12,174 nucleotides of DNA from Pedococcus sp. (GTDB taxonomy: Bacteria; Actinomycetota; Actinomycetes; Actinomycetales; Dermatophilaceae), in the NCBI GenBank assembly GCA_025936615.1, contig JAICSZ010000024.1, positions 1-12,174 on the forward strand, written 5' to 3'. The position numbers and the translations under genes are program-made. The number at the start of each line of letters is the position of its first letter. Position 1 is the stretch's first letter. The notes beneath the pieces are model-generated. The model did no database searches. It saw only the letters and a list, made by a program, of their open reading frames with translations, and had not been told where the DNA came from. This document shows, piece after piece, positions 1-7,046 of this stretch.

Positions 1-643
1 AGTCCAGGTCGCGGTCGCCCATCTCGGCCGCAACCTGCTCACGTTGCAGGACAACGCACTTCGACGGCTTGTGGGAGGACCGGTTGATGGCCTCGTCGAG
101 CATCGGCTTGTACGGCACGATCCGGCTTGGCTCGACGCCCCCCGAGGCCGAGACCACCACCTTCGGCTTCGCGTCCTCGATCCGCGCCGCCAGCTCAGCC
201 GGTGCGAAGCCGCCGAACACCACCGAGTGGATCGCGCCGATCCTCGCGCAGGCCAGCATCGCGACGACGGCCTCTGGCACCATCGGCATGTAGACGACGA
301 CCCGGTCGCCCTTCTCGACACCGAGCCCGCGCAGCACCCCGGCGAACCTCGCCACCTCGTCGAGCAACGCGGCATACGTGATCGTCCGACGCGCGCCCGT
401 GACGGGGCTGTCGTAGTGGACCGCAGGCTGGTCGCCGCGCCCGGCGGCGACGTGCCGGTCGAGCGCGTTGTGGCAGGTGTTGAGCGATCCGCCGGTGAAC
501 CACCGGTAGAAGGGCGGGCGGTCGCCGTCGAGCACCCGCGGTGGCGGCGTGTTCCAGTCGAGCGCCCTGGCCGCCTCGCCCCAGAACGCGTCGGGGTCGG
601 CGAGGCTCTGCTGGTATGCCGCGTGGTAGGCACCGGTGGGCAT
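1..643 (-). CDS. prpE: Propionyl-CoA synthetase-like acyl-CoA ligase, N-terminal part (runs off left edge)
   Basis: AMP-forming acyl-CoA synthetase of the acetyl/propionyl-CoA synthetase group, which activates a short-chain acid with ATP and CoA in the cytoplasm. About 214 residues are visible and the gene continues beyond position 1. It begins with an ACAS_N-type helix (AYQQSLADPDAFWGEAARAL) and then the start of the AMP-binding domain, with segments IGAIHSVVFGGFAPAELAARI and a VEPSRIVPYKPMLDEA stretch. The latter resembles the PrpE subgroup more than Acs. The ATG at 643 is preceded by GAGGAG (650-655) six bases upstream. That site lies inside the end of the VOC gene, whose TGA (647-649) is 3 nt before this ATG, so the two are probably translationally coupled. 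The ATP-binding motif and the acetylated C-terminal lysine region lie outside the window, so propionate rather than acetate as substrate is inferred from N-terminal resemblance. Confidence 0.85.
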   Translation of the reverse strand, partial: MPTGAYHAAYQQSLADPDAFWGEAARALDWNTPPPRVLDGDRPPFYRWFTGGSLNTCHNALDRHVAAGRGDQPAVHYDSPVTGARRTITYAALLDEVARFAGVLRGLGVEKGDRVVVYMPMVPEAVVAMLACARIGAIHSVVFGGFAPAELAARIEDAKPKVVVSASGGVEPSRIVPYKPMLDEAINRSSHKPSKCVVLQREQVAAEMGDRDLD

Positions 644-646
644 GCG

Positions 647-1024
647 TCACTCCTCGATCGGTGAAGCCCAGTTGGGGCGGGGGATCAGGCAGAAGGGGTG
701 GCCGGCGGGGTCGGCATAGACGTGGCCGCCCGGCTCGCTGAGAAGTCGCGCGCCGAGGGCGAGGACCTGCTCACCGGCAGCCTCAGGGTCCTCGGTCATG
801 ACGTCGAGGTGCACCTGCTGTGGCCGGCCCGGGTCGCCCCACACCGGTGGCACGTGGTCGGGTGCGAGCTGGAAGGCGAGGCCGGAGTGGTGGTCGTCGG
901 CTGCGACAACCACCCAGTCGTCGCTGCGGTAGGTGACCGGCTGACCGAGCACCGCGGACCAGAACTCCGCGAGCCGCAGCGGCTCCGGGCAGTCGAGGAC
1001 GACGTGGTGCAACCGGCCGAGCAT
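647..1024 (-). CDS. VOC-family (glyoxalase-like) protein
   Basis: A 125-residue protein with the glyoxalase/bleomycin-resistance (vicinal oxygen chelate) fold. It starts MLGRLHHVVLDCPEP, followed by an LAEFWSAVLG helix, a central QVHLDVMTEDPEAAGEQVLALGARLL segment, and ends GHVYADPAGHPFCLIPRPNW. This is the usual two beta-alpha-beta-beta-beta module arrangement in a single short chain, close to the Glyoxalase_6 type common in actinobacteria. Likely cytoplasmic, since no signal peptide is visible. Family members are too diverse to assign a substrate. It lies 3 nt upstream of the prpE-like gene on the same strand and probably shares its transcript. The ATG at 1022-1024 has no clear ribosome binding site but has a -10-like TAGAGT six bases upstream, suggesting a leaderless mRNA. 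Confidence 0.85.
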   Translation of the reverse strand: MLGRLHHVVLDCPEPLRLAEFWSAVLGQPVTYRSDDWVVVAADDHHSGLAFQLAPDHVPPVWGDPGRPQQVHLDVMTEDPEAAGEQVLALGARLLSEPGGHVYADPAGHPFCLIPRPNWASPIEE

Positions 1025-1030
1025 GAACCG

Positions 1031-1036
1031 ACTCTA
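1031..1036 (-). promoter_or_regulatory. -10 box of a leaderless promoter for the VOC-prpE pair
   Basis: On the minus strand the hexamer TAGAGT (TANNNT type) ends six bases before the ATG at 1024. This places the transcription start at or next to the A of the start codon. No Shine-Dalgarno sequence is present. I see no convincing -35 hexamer 16-18 bases further upstream. Confidence 0.45.
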
Positions 1037-1129
1037 GGCGCACACCCTCGCGGCGGCCGCTCGAGCGAACCGGTGACCTGAACCCGGCAACTCTTACCAA
1101 ATCCTGACCAAACGAGTCGACGTGACCCC

Positions 1130-1158
1130 TTGTCGTGCTCAGAGGACGTAGGTAAGTT
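1130..1158 (+). promoter_or_regulatory. Promoter of the nagZ-EEP-namZ-amiE operon
   Basis: TTGTCG (1130-1135), a 17-base spacer and TAAGTT (1153-1158) form a plausible vegetative sigma-factor promoter. The predicted start is near 1165, leaving a leader of about 45 nt that carries an 8-bp palindrome and a GGGAGG ribosome binding site. A 14-nt motif at 1147-1160, shared with the murQ promoter, covers the -10 box. Confidence 0.55.
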
Positions 1159-1160
1159 CC
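1147..1160 (+). promoter_or_regulatory. Candidate MurR operator, copy 1 (over nagZ -10 box)
   Basis: CGTAGGTAAGTTCC matches CGTAGGAAAGTAAC at 7983-7996 upstream of murQ at 11 of 14 positions. Both copies overlap the -10 box of their promoter, where a repressor would block RNA polymerase. The link to MurR is inferred from the two target genes and the neighbouring murR gene. Confidence 0.45.
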
Positions 1161-1175
1161 GCAGGGTGGCATCAA

Positions 1176-1194
1176 GACGTGAATGGTTCACGTC
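1176..1194 (+). repeat. Perfect 8-bp palindrome in the nagZ leader (candidate operator or 5'-UTR hairpin)
   Basis: GACGTGAA (1176-1183), spacer TGG, then TTCACGTC (1187-1194): both arms match exactly. It lies about 10-30 nt after the predicted transcription start and 6 nt before the GGGAGG ribosome binding site. It could be a repressor site or an RNA stem that modulates translation. The GTGA-N5-TCAC spacing does not fit a CRP/GlxR site, which has N6. Confidence 0.5.
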
Positions 1195-1200
1195 GAGCTC

Positions 1201-1206
1201 GGGAGG
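1201..1206 (+). promoter_or_regulatory. Ribosome binding site that fixes the nagZ start
   Basis: GGGAGG lies four bases before the ATG at 1211. It selects that ATG over the upstream in-frame TTG at 1130, which falls in the promoter -35 box and would put 27 unrelated residues ahead of the Tat signal. Confidence 0.75.
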
Positions 1207-1210
1207 CGCA

Positions 1211-3007
1211 ATGTCCAGTCCGCAACTGTCCCGTCGAGCCGTGGTTGCTGGAGGTGCTGGCCTGGCGATGCTCGGTGCCGGCCTGTCCCCCGCTCTGGGG
1301 GCTCCCACGGAGACCAGCCCGCCTGACGCCGTCACCGGATGGGTTACCTCCACGATGGCGCGGATGACGCTGGAGGAGAAGGTCGGCCAGCTCTTCGTCC
1401 AGTACGCCTACGGCTCCAGCGCCGACACCAAGGACTCTCGAAACGTCTCCCTGTACGGCGTGCAGACTCCCGCGGAGGTGGTGCAGAAATACCACCTCGG
1501 TGGTGTCATCTACTTCAACTGGACGGACAGCGCCAACAACCCGCAGCAGATCGCCAACCTCTCCCAAGGACTGCAGCAGGCGGCGCTGAGCCAGGACTCC
1601 AACGTCAAGGTTCCGCTGACCATCGCGACCGACCAGGAGCAGGGCGTCGTCGTGCGCGTCGGGCCCCCGGCCACCCAGTTCCCCGGAAACATGGCGCTCG
1701 GCGCCGGCCGCAGCGCCGACGACGCCCGTGCTGCGGCCCGGATCACCGGCGAGGAGCTCAAGGCGATCGGCATCAACACCGACTTCGCCCCCGTCTCCGA
1801 CGTCAACGTCAACCCGCTCAACCCCGTCATCGGCGTGCGCTCGTTCTCCTCGGACCCGGCGCTCGCAGCCGACCTCGCCAGCGCCCAGGTGAAGGGCTAC
1901 CAGGACGACGCAGGCATCAGCGCCACGGCAAAGCACTTCCCCGGCCACGGTGACACCGACGTCGACAGCCACTTCGGGTTCCCCGTCATCACGCACACCC
2001 GTGAGCAGTGGGAGCAGATCGACGCCCCACCGTTCAAGGCCGACATCGCCGCCGGGATCGACATGATCATGACGGCGCACATCAACTTCCCTGCACTCGA
2101 CCCGGCCGGTGACCCGGCCACCCTGAGCAAGCCGATCCTGACCGGCGTGCTGCGCGGCGAGCTCGGGTTCAAGGGCGTCATCATCACCGACTCGCTCGGC
2201 ATGCAGGGCGTGCGGGACAAGTACGGCGACGCCGAGGTCGCGGTCCGCGCGCTCCTCGCCGGCGTCGACCAGCTCCTCATGCCGCCGGACATGGACACCG
2301 CCTACAACGCGGTTGTCGAAGCGGTGAAGAGCGGCCGGATCAGCCAGCAGCTGCTCAACGACCACGTTCGCCGGGTCCTGGAGCTGAAGTACGAGAAGGG
2401 CCTGGTCGCCAACCCGTACGTCGACACCTCCGCAGTCGACTCGGTGGTGGGCACGCCCGAGCACCTCGCCGCCGCGGACGCCATCACCAACCGGACCGCG
2501 ACGCTGGTGAAGAACGACGACTCCGCGCTGCCCATGGCGGTCGACGGCAAGAAGGTCCTCGTCACCGGCTACGGGGTCACCACCACGGCGGCCCTCGGTG
2601 ATGCCCTCGCGACCCGAGGTGCCGACGTCACGGTGAAGCAGACGGGCACGACGCCGAACGACACGGCGATCGCAGGTGCGGTCACGGCTGCAGCCGACAA
2701 GGACGCGGTCGTCGTCACCACCATGAAGGCCTGGAGCAACGACCAGCAGCAGAAGCTCGTCGAGCAGCTGCTCGCGACAGGCAAGCAGGTCATCGTCGTG
2801 GCCGTGCGTGACCCGTACGACATCGCCTACTTCGACGACGCCCCCACGTACGTGGCGACGTACTCCTACAGCCCGGTCGCCATCGAGGCGCTCGCCCGTG
2901 TCCTCACCGGCGAGGTCAACCCGTCCGGCAAGCTCCCGGTCGACATCCCGGTGGCCGGTGACCCGGGCACCGTCCTCTACCCGTTCGGCTTCGGCCTGAC
3001 CTACTGA
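1211..3007 (+). CDS. nagZ: Exported GH3 beta-N-acetylglucosaminidase (NagZ type)
   Basis: A 598-residue glycoside hydrolase family 3 enzyme expected to release terminal beta-GlcNAc from peptidoglycan fragments outside the cell. Residues 1-34 form a Tat-type signal (SRRAVVAGG, hydrophobic stretch, then ALGA). The TIM-barrel domain follows to about residue 385. It includes KHFPGHGD (241-248), the NagZ-specific Asp-His dyad in DSH (D252, H254), and the nucleophile D327 in ITDSLGMQG. The C-terminal alpha/beta GH3_C domain ends with the usual SGKLPVDIPV...YPFGFGLTY. The two-domain length is close to B. subtilis NagZ and unlike the short cytoplasmic enterobacterial NagZ. First gene of a four-gene operon; the EEP gene starts 11 nt downstream. 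Family and signal are seen directly; the substrate follows from NagZ family knowledge and the namZ, amiE and murQ context. Confidence 0.93.
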   Translation: MSSPQLSRRAVVAGGAGLAMLGAGLSPALGAPTETSPPDAVTGWVTSTMARMTLEEKVGQLFVQYAYGSSADTKDSRNVSLYGVQTPAEVVQKYHLGGVIYFNWTDSANNPQQIANLSQGLQQAALSQDSNVKVPLTIATDQEQGVVVRVGPPATQFPGNMALGAGRSADDARAAARITGEELKAIGINTDFAPVSDVNVNPLNPVIGVRSFSSDPALAADLASAQVKGYQDDAGISATAKHFPGHGDTDVDSHFGFPVITHTREQWEQIDAPPFKADIAAGIDMIMTAHINFPALDPAGDPATLSKPILTGVLRGELGFKGVIITDSLGMQGVRDKYGDAEVAVRALLAGVDQLLMPPDMDTAYNAVVEAVKSGRISQQLLNDHVRRVLELKYEKGLVANPYVDTSAVDSVVGTPEHLAAADAITNRTATLVKNDDSALPMAVDGKKVLVTGYGVTTTAALGDALATRGADVTVKQTGTTPNDTAIAGAVTAAADKDAVVVTTMKAWSNDQQQKLVEQLLATGKQVIVVAVRDPYDIAYFDDAPTYVATYSYSPVAIEALARVLTGEVNPSGKLPVDIPVAGDPGTVLYPFGFGLTY

Positions 3008-3018
3008 GGGAGCCGGCG

Positions 3019-3909
3019 ATGCGCAGAGCACTGATCACCGCGCTGTCGCTCGCCCTCGCGGCGGCCGTCGGCAGCACCAACCTGCCCACGGCCGCCGCGG
3101 CGCCGCCGCCCGTGGTCGCGACGTTCGCGACGTACAACATCCACGCGGGCGCCGGCAGCGACAACGTCTACGACCTCGACCGCACCGCGGCCGCGATCCG
3201 AGCGCTGCACGCCGACGTGGTCGGCCTCGAGGAGGTGGACGTCCACTGGGGTGCGCGCAGCGCCTGGCAGGACGTCGCGGCCGAGCTCGGCAGGCGCCTG
3301 GGCATGCAGGTCGCCTTCGCGCCGATCTACGACCTCGACCCGCCGGCGGCCGGCGAGCCGCGCCGTCAGTACGGCGTGGCGGTGCTCTCCCGCTACGACA
3401 TCGTGGCCAGCGAGAACCACGACATCACCCGGCTCTCCACCCAGGTCTCCGACCCGGTGCCGGCCCCCGCGCCCGGCTTCCTCGAGGCCACCATCCAGGT
3501 GCAGGGCGCCCGGACCCACGTCTACGTCACGCACCTCGACTACCGCGGCGACCCGACCGTGCGCAGCATGCAGGTCGCCGATACCCGGCGGATCCTCGCC
3601 GAGGACCCGGCCGGGGCCAACCAGGTGCTCCTCGGCGACTTCAACGCCGAGGCGTCCGCCCCCGAGCTCGCGCCGCTGTGGGACGTCCTCCAGGACGGGT
3701 GGGCCGTCGCGCCGGTGCGCACCGGAGAGCCCGGCCTCACCTACCCGGCGACCACGCCGGTGAAGCGGATCGACTTCGTCACCAGCTCGCTCAACACCAC
3801 CGTCCGCATGGCGCTGACGGAGAGCGACCCGTCGCTCATCGCCGCCAGCGACCACCGGGCAGTGTCCGCAACCATCGCCCTCAACCAGGGATCGGAGTCC
3901 TCACGATGA
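3019..3909 (+). CDS. Secreted endonuclease/exonuclease/phosphatase (EEP) family protein
   Basis: A 296-residue Mg-dependent phosphoesterase of the EEP (DNase I-like) superfamily. Residues 1-34 are a Sec signal peptide (RR, hydrophobic core, AAAA cleavage region), so it acts outside the membrane. Core motifs are in family order: TYNIHAG with N40, LEEVD with metal-binding E72, YGVAVLSRYDI, THLD with H172 and D174, GDFNAE with D207 and N209, RIDFV, and SDHRAV with D278 and H279. All catalytic positions look intact. Start ATG 3019 has a GGGAG sequence upstream. Its stop overlaps the namZ start by 4 nt (ATGA at 3906-3909), so the two are translationally coupled. The substrate cannot be read from the sequence; family members cleave DNA, phospholipid or sugar-phosphate diesters. 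In this operon, an attack on phosphodiester-linked wall polymers or on extracellular DNA is conceivable, but this is inference. Confidence 0.9.
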   Translation: MRRALITALSLALAAAVGSTNLPTAAAAPPPVVATFATYNIHAGAGSDNVYDLDRTAAAIRALHADVVGLEEVDVHWGARSAWQDVAAELGRRLGMQVAFAPIYDLDPPAAGEPRRQYGVAVLSRYDIVASENHDITRLSTQVSDPVPAPAPGFLEATIQVQGARTHVYVTHLDYRGDPTVRSMQVADTRRILAEDPAGANQVLLGDFNAEASAPELAPLWDVLQDGWAVAPVRTGEPGLTYPATTPVKRIDFVTSSLNTTVRMALTESDPSLIAASDHRAVSATIALNQGSESSR

Positions 3910-5228
3910 CCAGCCTCAACCGCCGCCAGCTCCTCGCCGCCGCGGGAGTCGGAGCCGTCGCAGTGCCCATTGCCGCGGCCGGCAACGCCCACGCCGCGGG
4001 ACGCGCGGCAGCCGGCCCCGCGGCATACCCGGCCAACCCGGTCACCACGGGCGCGCAACGCGCCGCATCGTCGGGGTGGTCCCAGCTCGCCGGCGAGAAG
4101 GTCGGCGTCATCACCAACCCGACCGGCATCCTCACCAACCTGCGCAGCATCGTCGACGAGATGCACGCGGCCGGCACCGTGGACATCGCAGGGGTCTTCG
4201 GGCCCGAGCACGGCTTCCGTGGCACCGCGCAGGCCGGTGGGTCGGAGGGGACCTACACGGACGAGCGCACCGGCATCACCGTCTACGACGCCTACGGCGC
4301 AGGCGCCGACACCATGGAGGGGATGTTCCGCAAGGCCGGCGTCGAGACGGTGGTCTTCGACATCCAGGATGCCGGCGCCCGGTTCTACACCTACATCTGG
4401 ACGATGTACACCGCGATGCGGGCGGCGGTCCGCACCGGCGCCAGGTTCGTCGTCCTCGACCGCCCGAACCCCATCGGCGGCACCGCCCGTGGGCCGATGA
4501 TGACGCCGGCCTACGAGTCCGGCGTCGGCGCCAAGGAGGTCGTCCAGGCGCACGGGATGACCGTGGGTGAGCTGGCCCGCTACTTCGACGGCGAGTTCCT
4601 CACCGCCGAGGAGGGTGGCCGGGTCGCGCAGCTGGACGTGGTGGAGGTGGCCGGTTGGCGTCGAGACGTGCCGTATGCCGCGACGGGCCTCCCGTGGGTC
4701 ATGCCCAGTCCCAACATGCCGACTCCCGACACCGCCCTGGTCTACCCGGGGTGCGGCATGTTCGAGGGGACGAACCTGTCAGAGGGCCGGGGGACGACCC
4801 GGCCGTTCGAGCTGGTGGGTGCCCCCTACGCCGACTACAAGTGGGCGGAGCGCCTTGCGGCACTGGAGATCCCGGGCGCAGGCTTCCGCGAGTCGTACTT
4901 CACCCCGACGTTCAGCAAGCACGTGGGGAAGGTGTGCGCCGGCGTGCAGGTGCACATCACCGACACCTCGACCTTCGACCCGATGCGGGTCGGGGTGGAG
5001 ATGCTCGTGGCCGCCCACTCGCTCTACGACGACTTCGAGTGGCGCTACGACAGCTACGACCCGAAGCGGCCCTACTGGATCGACAAGCTCACCGGCTCGA
5101 CCCGGCTGCGCGAGCAGATCACCGCTGGCGCGTCCGCCGACGAGGTCGTGGGCGCGTGGAAGGGCGAGCTCGCGGCGTTCGACCAGCGTCGCCGGCAGTA
5201 CCTCATCTACCGCGGCCCGGCCGCCTGA
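3906..5228 (+). CDS. namZ: Exported exo-beta-N-acetylmuramidase NamZ (DUF1343)
   Basis: A 440-residue DUF1343 protein. The family is now known as NamZ, an exo-acting N-acetylmuramidase (CAZy GH171) that removes terminal MurNAc from peptidoglycan chains; B. subtilis YbbC is the prototype. A Tat-like signal (LNRRQLLAAAG, ending AHA near residue 31) implies export in folded form. Family motifs are GVITNPTG, GVFGPEHGFRG (96-106, with the conserved E101-H102), DIQDAGARFYTYI (152-164), LDRPNPIGG (184-192), PSPNMPT, EGTNLSEGRGTTRPFE, and a C-terminal YLIY. Start ATG 3906 overlaps the EEP stop; the much earlier in-frame start at 3678 lies inside the EEP gene and adds no homologous sequence. NamZ and NagZ act alternately on GlcNAc-MurNAc chains, which fits their shared transcript. 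No lipobox cysteine is seen. Confidence 0.95.
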   Translation: MTSLNRRQLLAAAGVGAVAVPIAAAGNAHAAGRAAAGPAAYPANPVTTGAQRAASSGWSQLAGEKVGVITNPTGILTNLRSIVDEMHAAGTVDIAGVFGPEHGFRGTAQAGGSEGTYTDERTGITVYDAYGAGADTMEGMFRKAGVETVVFDIQDAGARFYTYIWTMYTAMRAAVRTGARFVVLDRPNPIGGTARGPMMTPAYESGVGAKEVVQAHGMTVGELARYFDGEFLTAEEGGRVAQLDVVEVAGWRRDVPYAATGLPWVMPSPNMPTPDTALVYPGCGMFEGTNLSEGRGTTRPFELVGAPYADYKWAERLAALEIPGAGFRESYFTPTFSKHVGKVCAGVQVHITDTSTFDPMRVGVEMLVAAHSLYDDFEWRYDSYDPKRPYWIDKLTGSTRLREQITAGASADEVVGAWKGELAAFDQRRRQYLIYRGPAA

Positions 5229-5235
5229 CCCGGTT

Positions 5236-5240
5236 GGGAG
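5236..5240 (+). promoter_or_regulatory. Ribosome binding site that fixes the AmiE-like start
   Basis: GGGAG seven bases before ATG 5248. It supports that start over the in-frame codon at 4567, which lies deep within namZ and would add about 227 arginine/serine-rich residues from a shadow frame. Confidence 0.7.
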
Positions 5241-5247
5241 CACACGA

Positions 5248-6972
5248 ATGCGACTGCGACTGCAGGGATCCGCGGTTCTCGCCGTCACGGCCATGGTTGC
5301 GGGGACCCTCGTGACCGCCGCGCCGGCGGGGGCCGACGACTACAGCAAGCCGTTCACCGGCTTCGCACCGGCCAACACCGTCCTCGAGGACGCCTCGCCA
5401 GCCAGCGTGGGGCTCGACCCGGCCCCGATCGCCGACGCCGTGGAGGCGATCCACGGGTACGAACAGCCGCAGGCCAACGGGCACCCGATGTATGCCGGGG
5501 CCGTCGGCCTCATGGGGCACGACGGGAAGATCGTCGAGCGCGACGCCAGCGGCTACGCGCTGCGCTACGCCACCGAGTCGACGGAGCTGCCCCGGGACCA
5601 GTGGGTCCCGATGAAGGACGACACGATCTTCGACCTGGCCTCGATGTCCAAGCTGTTCACCTCCGTCGCGGCGGTGCAGCTGATCGAGGAGGGCAAGGTG
5701 CAGCTCGAGGCCCCGGTCGCGACGTACCTGCCCGAGTTCGCCGCCAACGGCAAGGAGGCGGTGACGGTCCGGCAGCTGCTGACCCACACCTCCGGGTTCG
5801 TCGCCTGGCTGCCGCTGTGGAGCCAGTACCCGGACAAGGCCTCGCGCATCCAGGCCGTCATGGACCAGCCGCTCGAAAACCCGCCGGGGACGCACTACCT
5901 CTACAGCGACCTCAACCTGATCACCCTCGGCGTCCTCGTCGAGCGGGTGACCGGCAAGCCCCTCGACCAGGTCGTCGCGGAGCGCATCACCGGGCCGCTC
6001 GGGATGAAGGACACGGGCTACAACCCCACGGACAAGACCCGCACGGCGGCTACCGAGTACCAGGTGAACCCACCGCGGGGGATGGTCTGGGGCGAGGTGC
6101 ACGACGAGAACGCCTGGTCACTAGGCGGCGTGGCCGGCCACGCCGGGGTGTTCTCCACGGTGGACGACCTGGCGATCCTCTCCCAGGCGCTGCTCAACGG
6201 TGGCACCTACAAGGGCCAGCGAATCCTGAGCCGCAAGAGCGTCAGCTCACTGATCAACAACTACAACACGGACTTCCCCGGTGACAGCCACGGTCTCGGC
6301 TTCGAGCTCGACCAGCGGTGGTACATGGACGCACTCTCGGGTCCGCGCACCGCCGGGCACACCGGCTACACGGGGACGTCGATCGTGATCGACTTCGCCT
6401 CGCACTCGTTCGCCATCCTGCTCACGAACCGGGTCCACCCCTCACGCAGCTGGGGAAGCAACAACCCGTCCAGGCGTGCCTGGGCACGGGGGCTTGGCCT
6501 GGCCATGGGCGTCCGGCCACAGCACGGCGACACGGCCTGGTTCTCCGGTGCGGTGGACCACTCAACGCACACGCTCACCACCCAGCCGCTCGCGGTCGGT
6601 GAGGGCGGCGCGAAGCTGTCGTTCGACCTTTTCCTCGACACCGAGGAGACCGACCTGCTCACGCTGGAGCGCTCCACCGATGGTGGCGCCACGTGGTCGA
6701 AGCAACCCTTCGAGGTCAAGGACCGCGGCGAGACGACGGTCAGTGACGGGGTCGTCTCCGGGAGTGGCACGAGGCACTGGACGCAGGCGCGCGCCCAGCT
6801 GGAGCCAGGCACCCAGCTCCTGCGCTGGCGCTACACCACCGATGCGCTCTACCAGGGCCGCGGCGTCTTCGTCGACCAGGTCCTGGTCGCCGCCCCTGGT
6901 GGCAGGCTCCTCGACGGCGAGAAGTCGCCAGGCTCCTTCACCGCGGACGGCTGGACCCTGGCTGCGCGGTGA
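5248..6972 (+). CDS. amiE: Exported AmiE-like serine hydrolase (beta-lactamase fold) with C-terminal beta-sandwich
   Basis: A 574-residue protein of the beta-lactamase/class C serine hydrolase family. Position next to nagZ and namZ matches B. subtilis AmiE, an exported N-acetylmuramyl-L-alanine amidase that strips peptides from MurNAc. The Sec signal is residues 1-31 (AAPAGA cleavage region). Catalytic motifs are SMSK (S132, K135), YSD (Y219-D221, the YxN-type motif) and HTG (H371-G373), with LLTHTSGF and GGVAGHAGVFST also typical. B. subtilis AmiE is about 440 residues. Here an extra domain follows from about residue 431 to 560, rich in beta-strands (LSFDLFLDTEETDLL, STDGGATW, GRGVFVDQVLV), resembling beta-sandwich modules of secreted peptidases. 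Last gene of the operon, 19 nt after namZ. Amidase activity is inferred from context; the same fold also includes esterases and D-Ala-D-Ala carboxypeptidases. Confidence 0.85.
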   Translation: MRLRLQGSAVLAVTAMVAGTLVTAAPAGADDYSKPFTGFAPANTVLEDASPASVGLDPAPIADAVEAIHGYEQPQANGHPMYAGAVGLMGHDGKIVERDASGYALRYATESTELPRDQWVPMKDDTIFDLASMSKLFTSVAAVQLIEEGKVQLEAPVATYLPEFAANGKEAVTVRQLLTHTSGFVAWLPLWSQYPDKASRIQAVMDQPLENPPGTHYLYSDLNLITLGVLVERVTGKPLDQVVAERITGPLGMKDTGYNPTDKTRTAATEYQVNPPRGMVWGEVHDENAWSLGGVAGHAGVFSTVDDLAILSQALLNGGTYKGQRILSRKSVSSLINNYNTDFPGDSHGLGFELDQRWYMDALSGPRTAGHTGYTGTSIVIDFASHSFAILLTNRVHPSRSWGSNNPSRRAWARGLGLAMGVRPQHGDTAWFSGAVDHSTHTLTTQPLAVGEGGAKLSFDLFLDTEETDLLTLERSTDGGATWSKQPFEVKDRGETTVSDGVVSGSGTRHWTQARAQLEPGTQLLRWRYTTDALYQGRGVFVDQVLVAAPGGRLLDGEKSPGSFTADGWTLAAR

Positions 6973-6978
6973 CGAGCT

Positions 6979-7017
6979 GGCGCGGGAGGGGTGCCATACC
7001 TGCCGTTCTCCCGCGCC
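6979..7017 (+). terminator. Inverted repeat after the operon: terminator or murR operator
   Basis: GGCGCGGGAG (6979-6988) and CTCCCGCGCC (7008-7017) are perfect 10-bp complementary arms around a 19-nt loop, starting 6 nt after the stop of the amiE-like gene. There is no T-tract, so it may be a hairpin-only terminator. Because it ends 17 nt before the murR -10 box, an operator role is also possible. Confidence 0.55.
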
Positions 7018-7034
7018 GGTGACCAGTGACGCAA

Positions 7035-7040
7035 TACGGT
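7035..7040 (+). promoter_or_regulatory. -10 box of a leaderless murR promoter
   Basis: TACGGT lies exactly six bases before ATG 7047, with no Shine-Dalgarno sequence between. No consensus -35 is seen. This placement argues against the alternative GTG start at 7026, which would sit upstream of the -10 box. Confidence 0.45.
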
Positions 7041-7046
7041 TTGCCC

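Noticed and set aside
1180..1192. CRP/GlxR-type site in the nagZ leader
   Set aside because: GTGA and TCAC are separated by 5 bases, not the 6 typical of CRP-family operators, and the flanking bases do not fit TGTGA/TCACA.
1130..1210. TTG at 1130 as the nagZ start
   Set aside because: It overlaps the -35 box, has no ribosome binding site and adds residues ahead of the Tat signal; ATG 1211 has GGGAGG upstream.
1172..3031. 619-residue open frame on the minus strand opposite nagZ
   Set aside because: It is antisense to a gene with clear GH3 catalytic motifs, has Arg/Val/Gly-rich low-complexity composition and no recognisable motifs; long antisense frames are expected in GC-rich DNA.
5203..6102. 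299-residue minus-strand open frame opposite the AmiE-like gene
   Set aside because: Shadow frame with biased composition (Arg, Val, Asp, Gly), no motif and no promoter or ribosome binding site.
7026..7046. GTG at 7026 as the murR start
   Set aside because: It would lie upstream of the -10 box and has no ribosome binding site; the RpiR domain needs none of the added residues.
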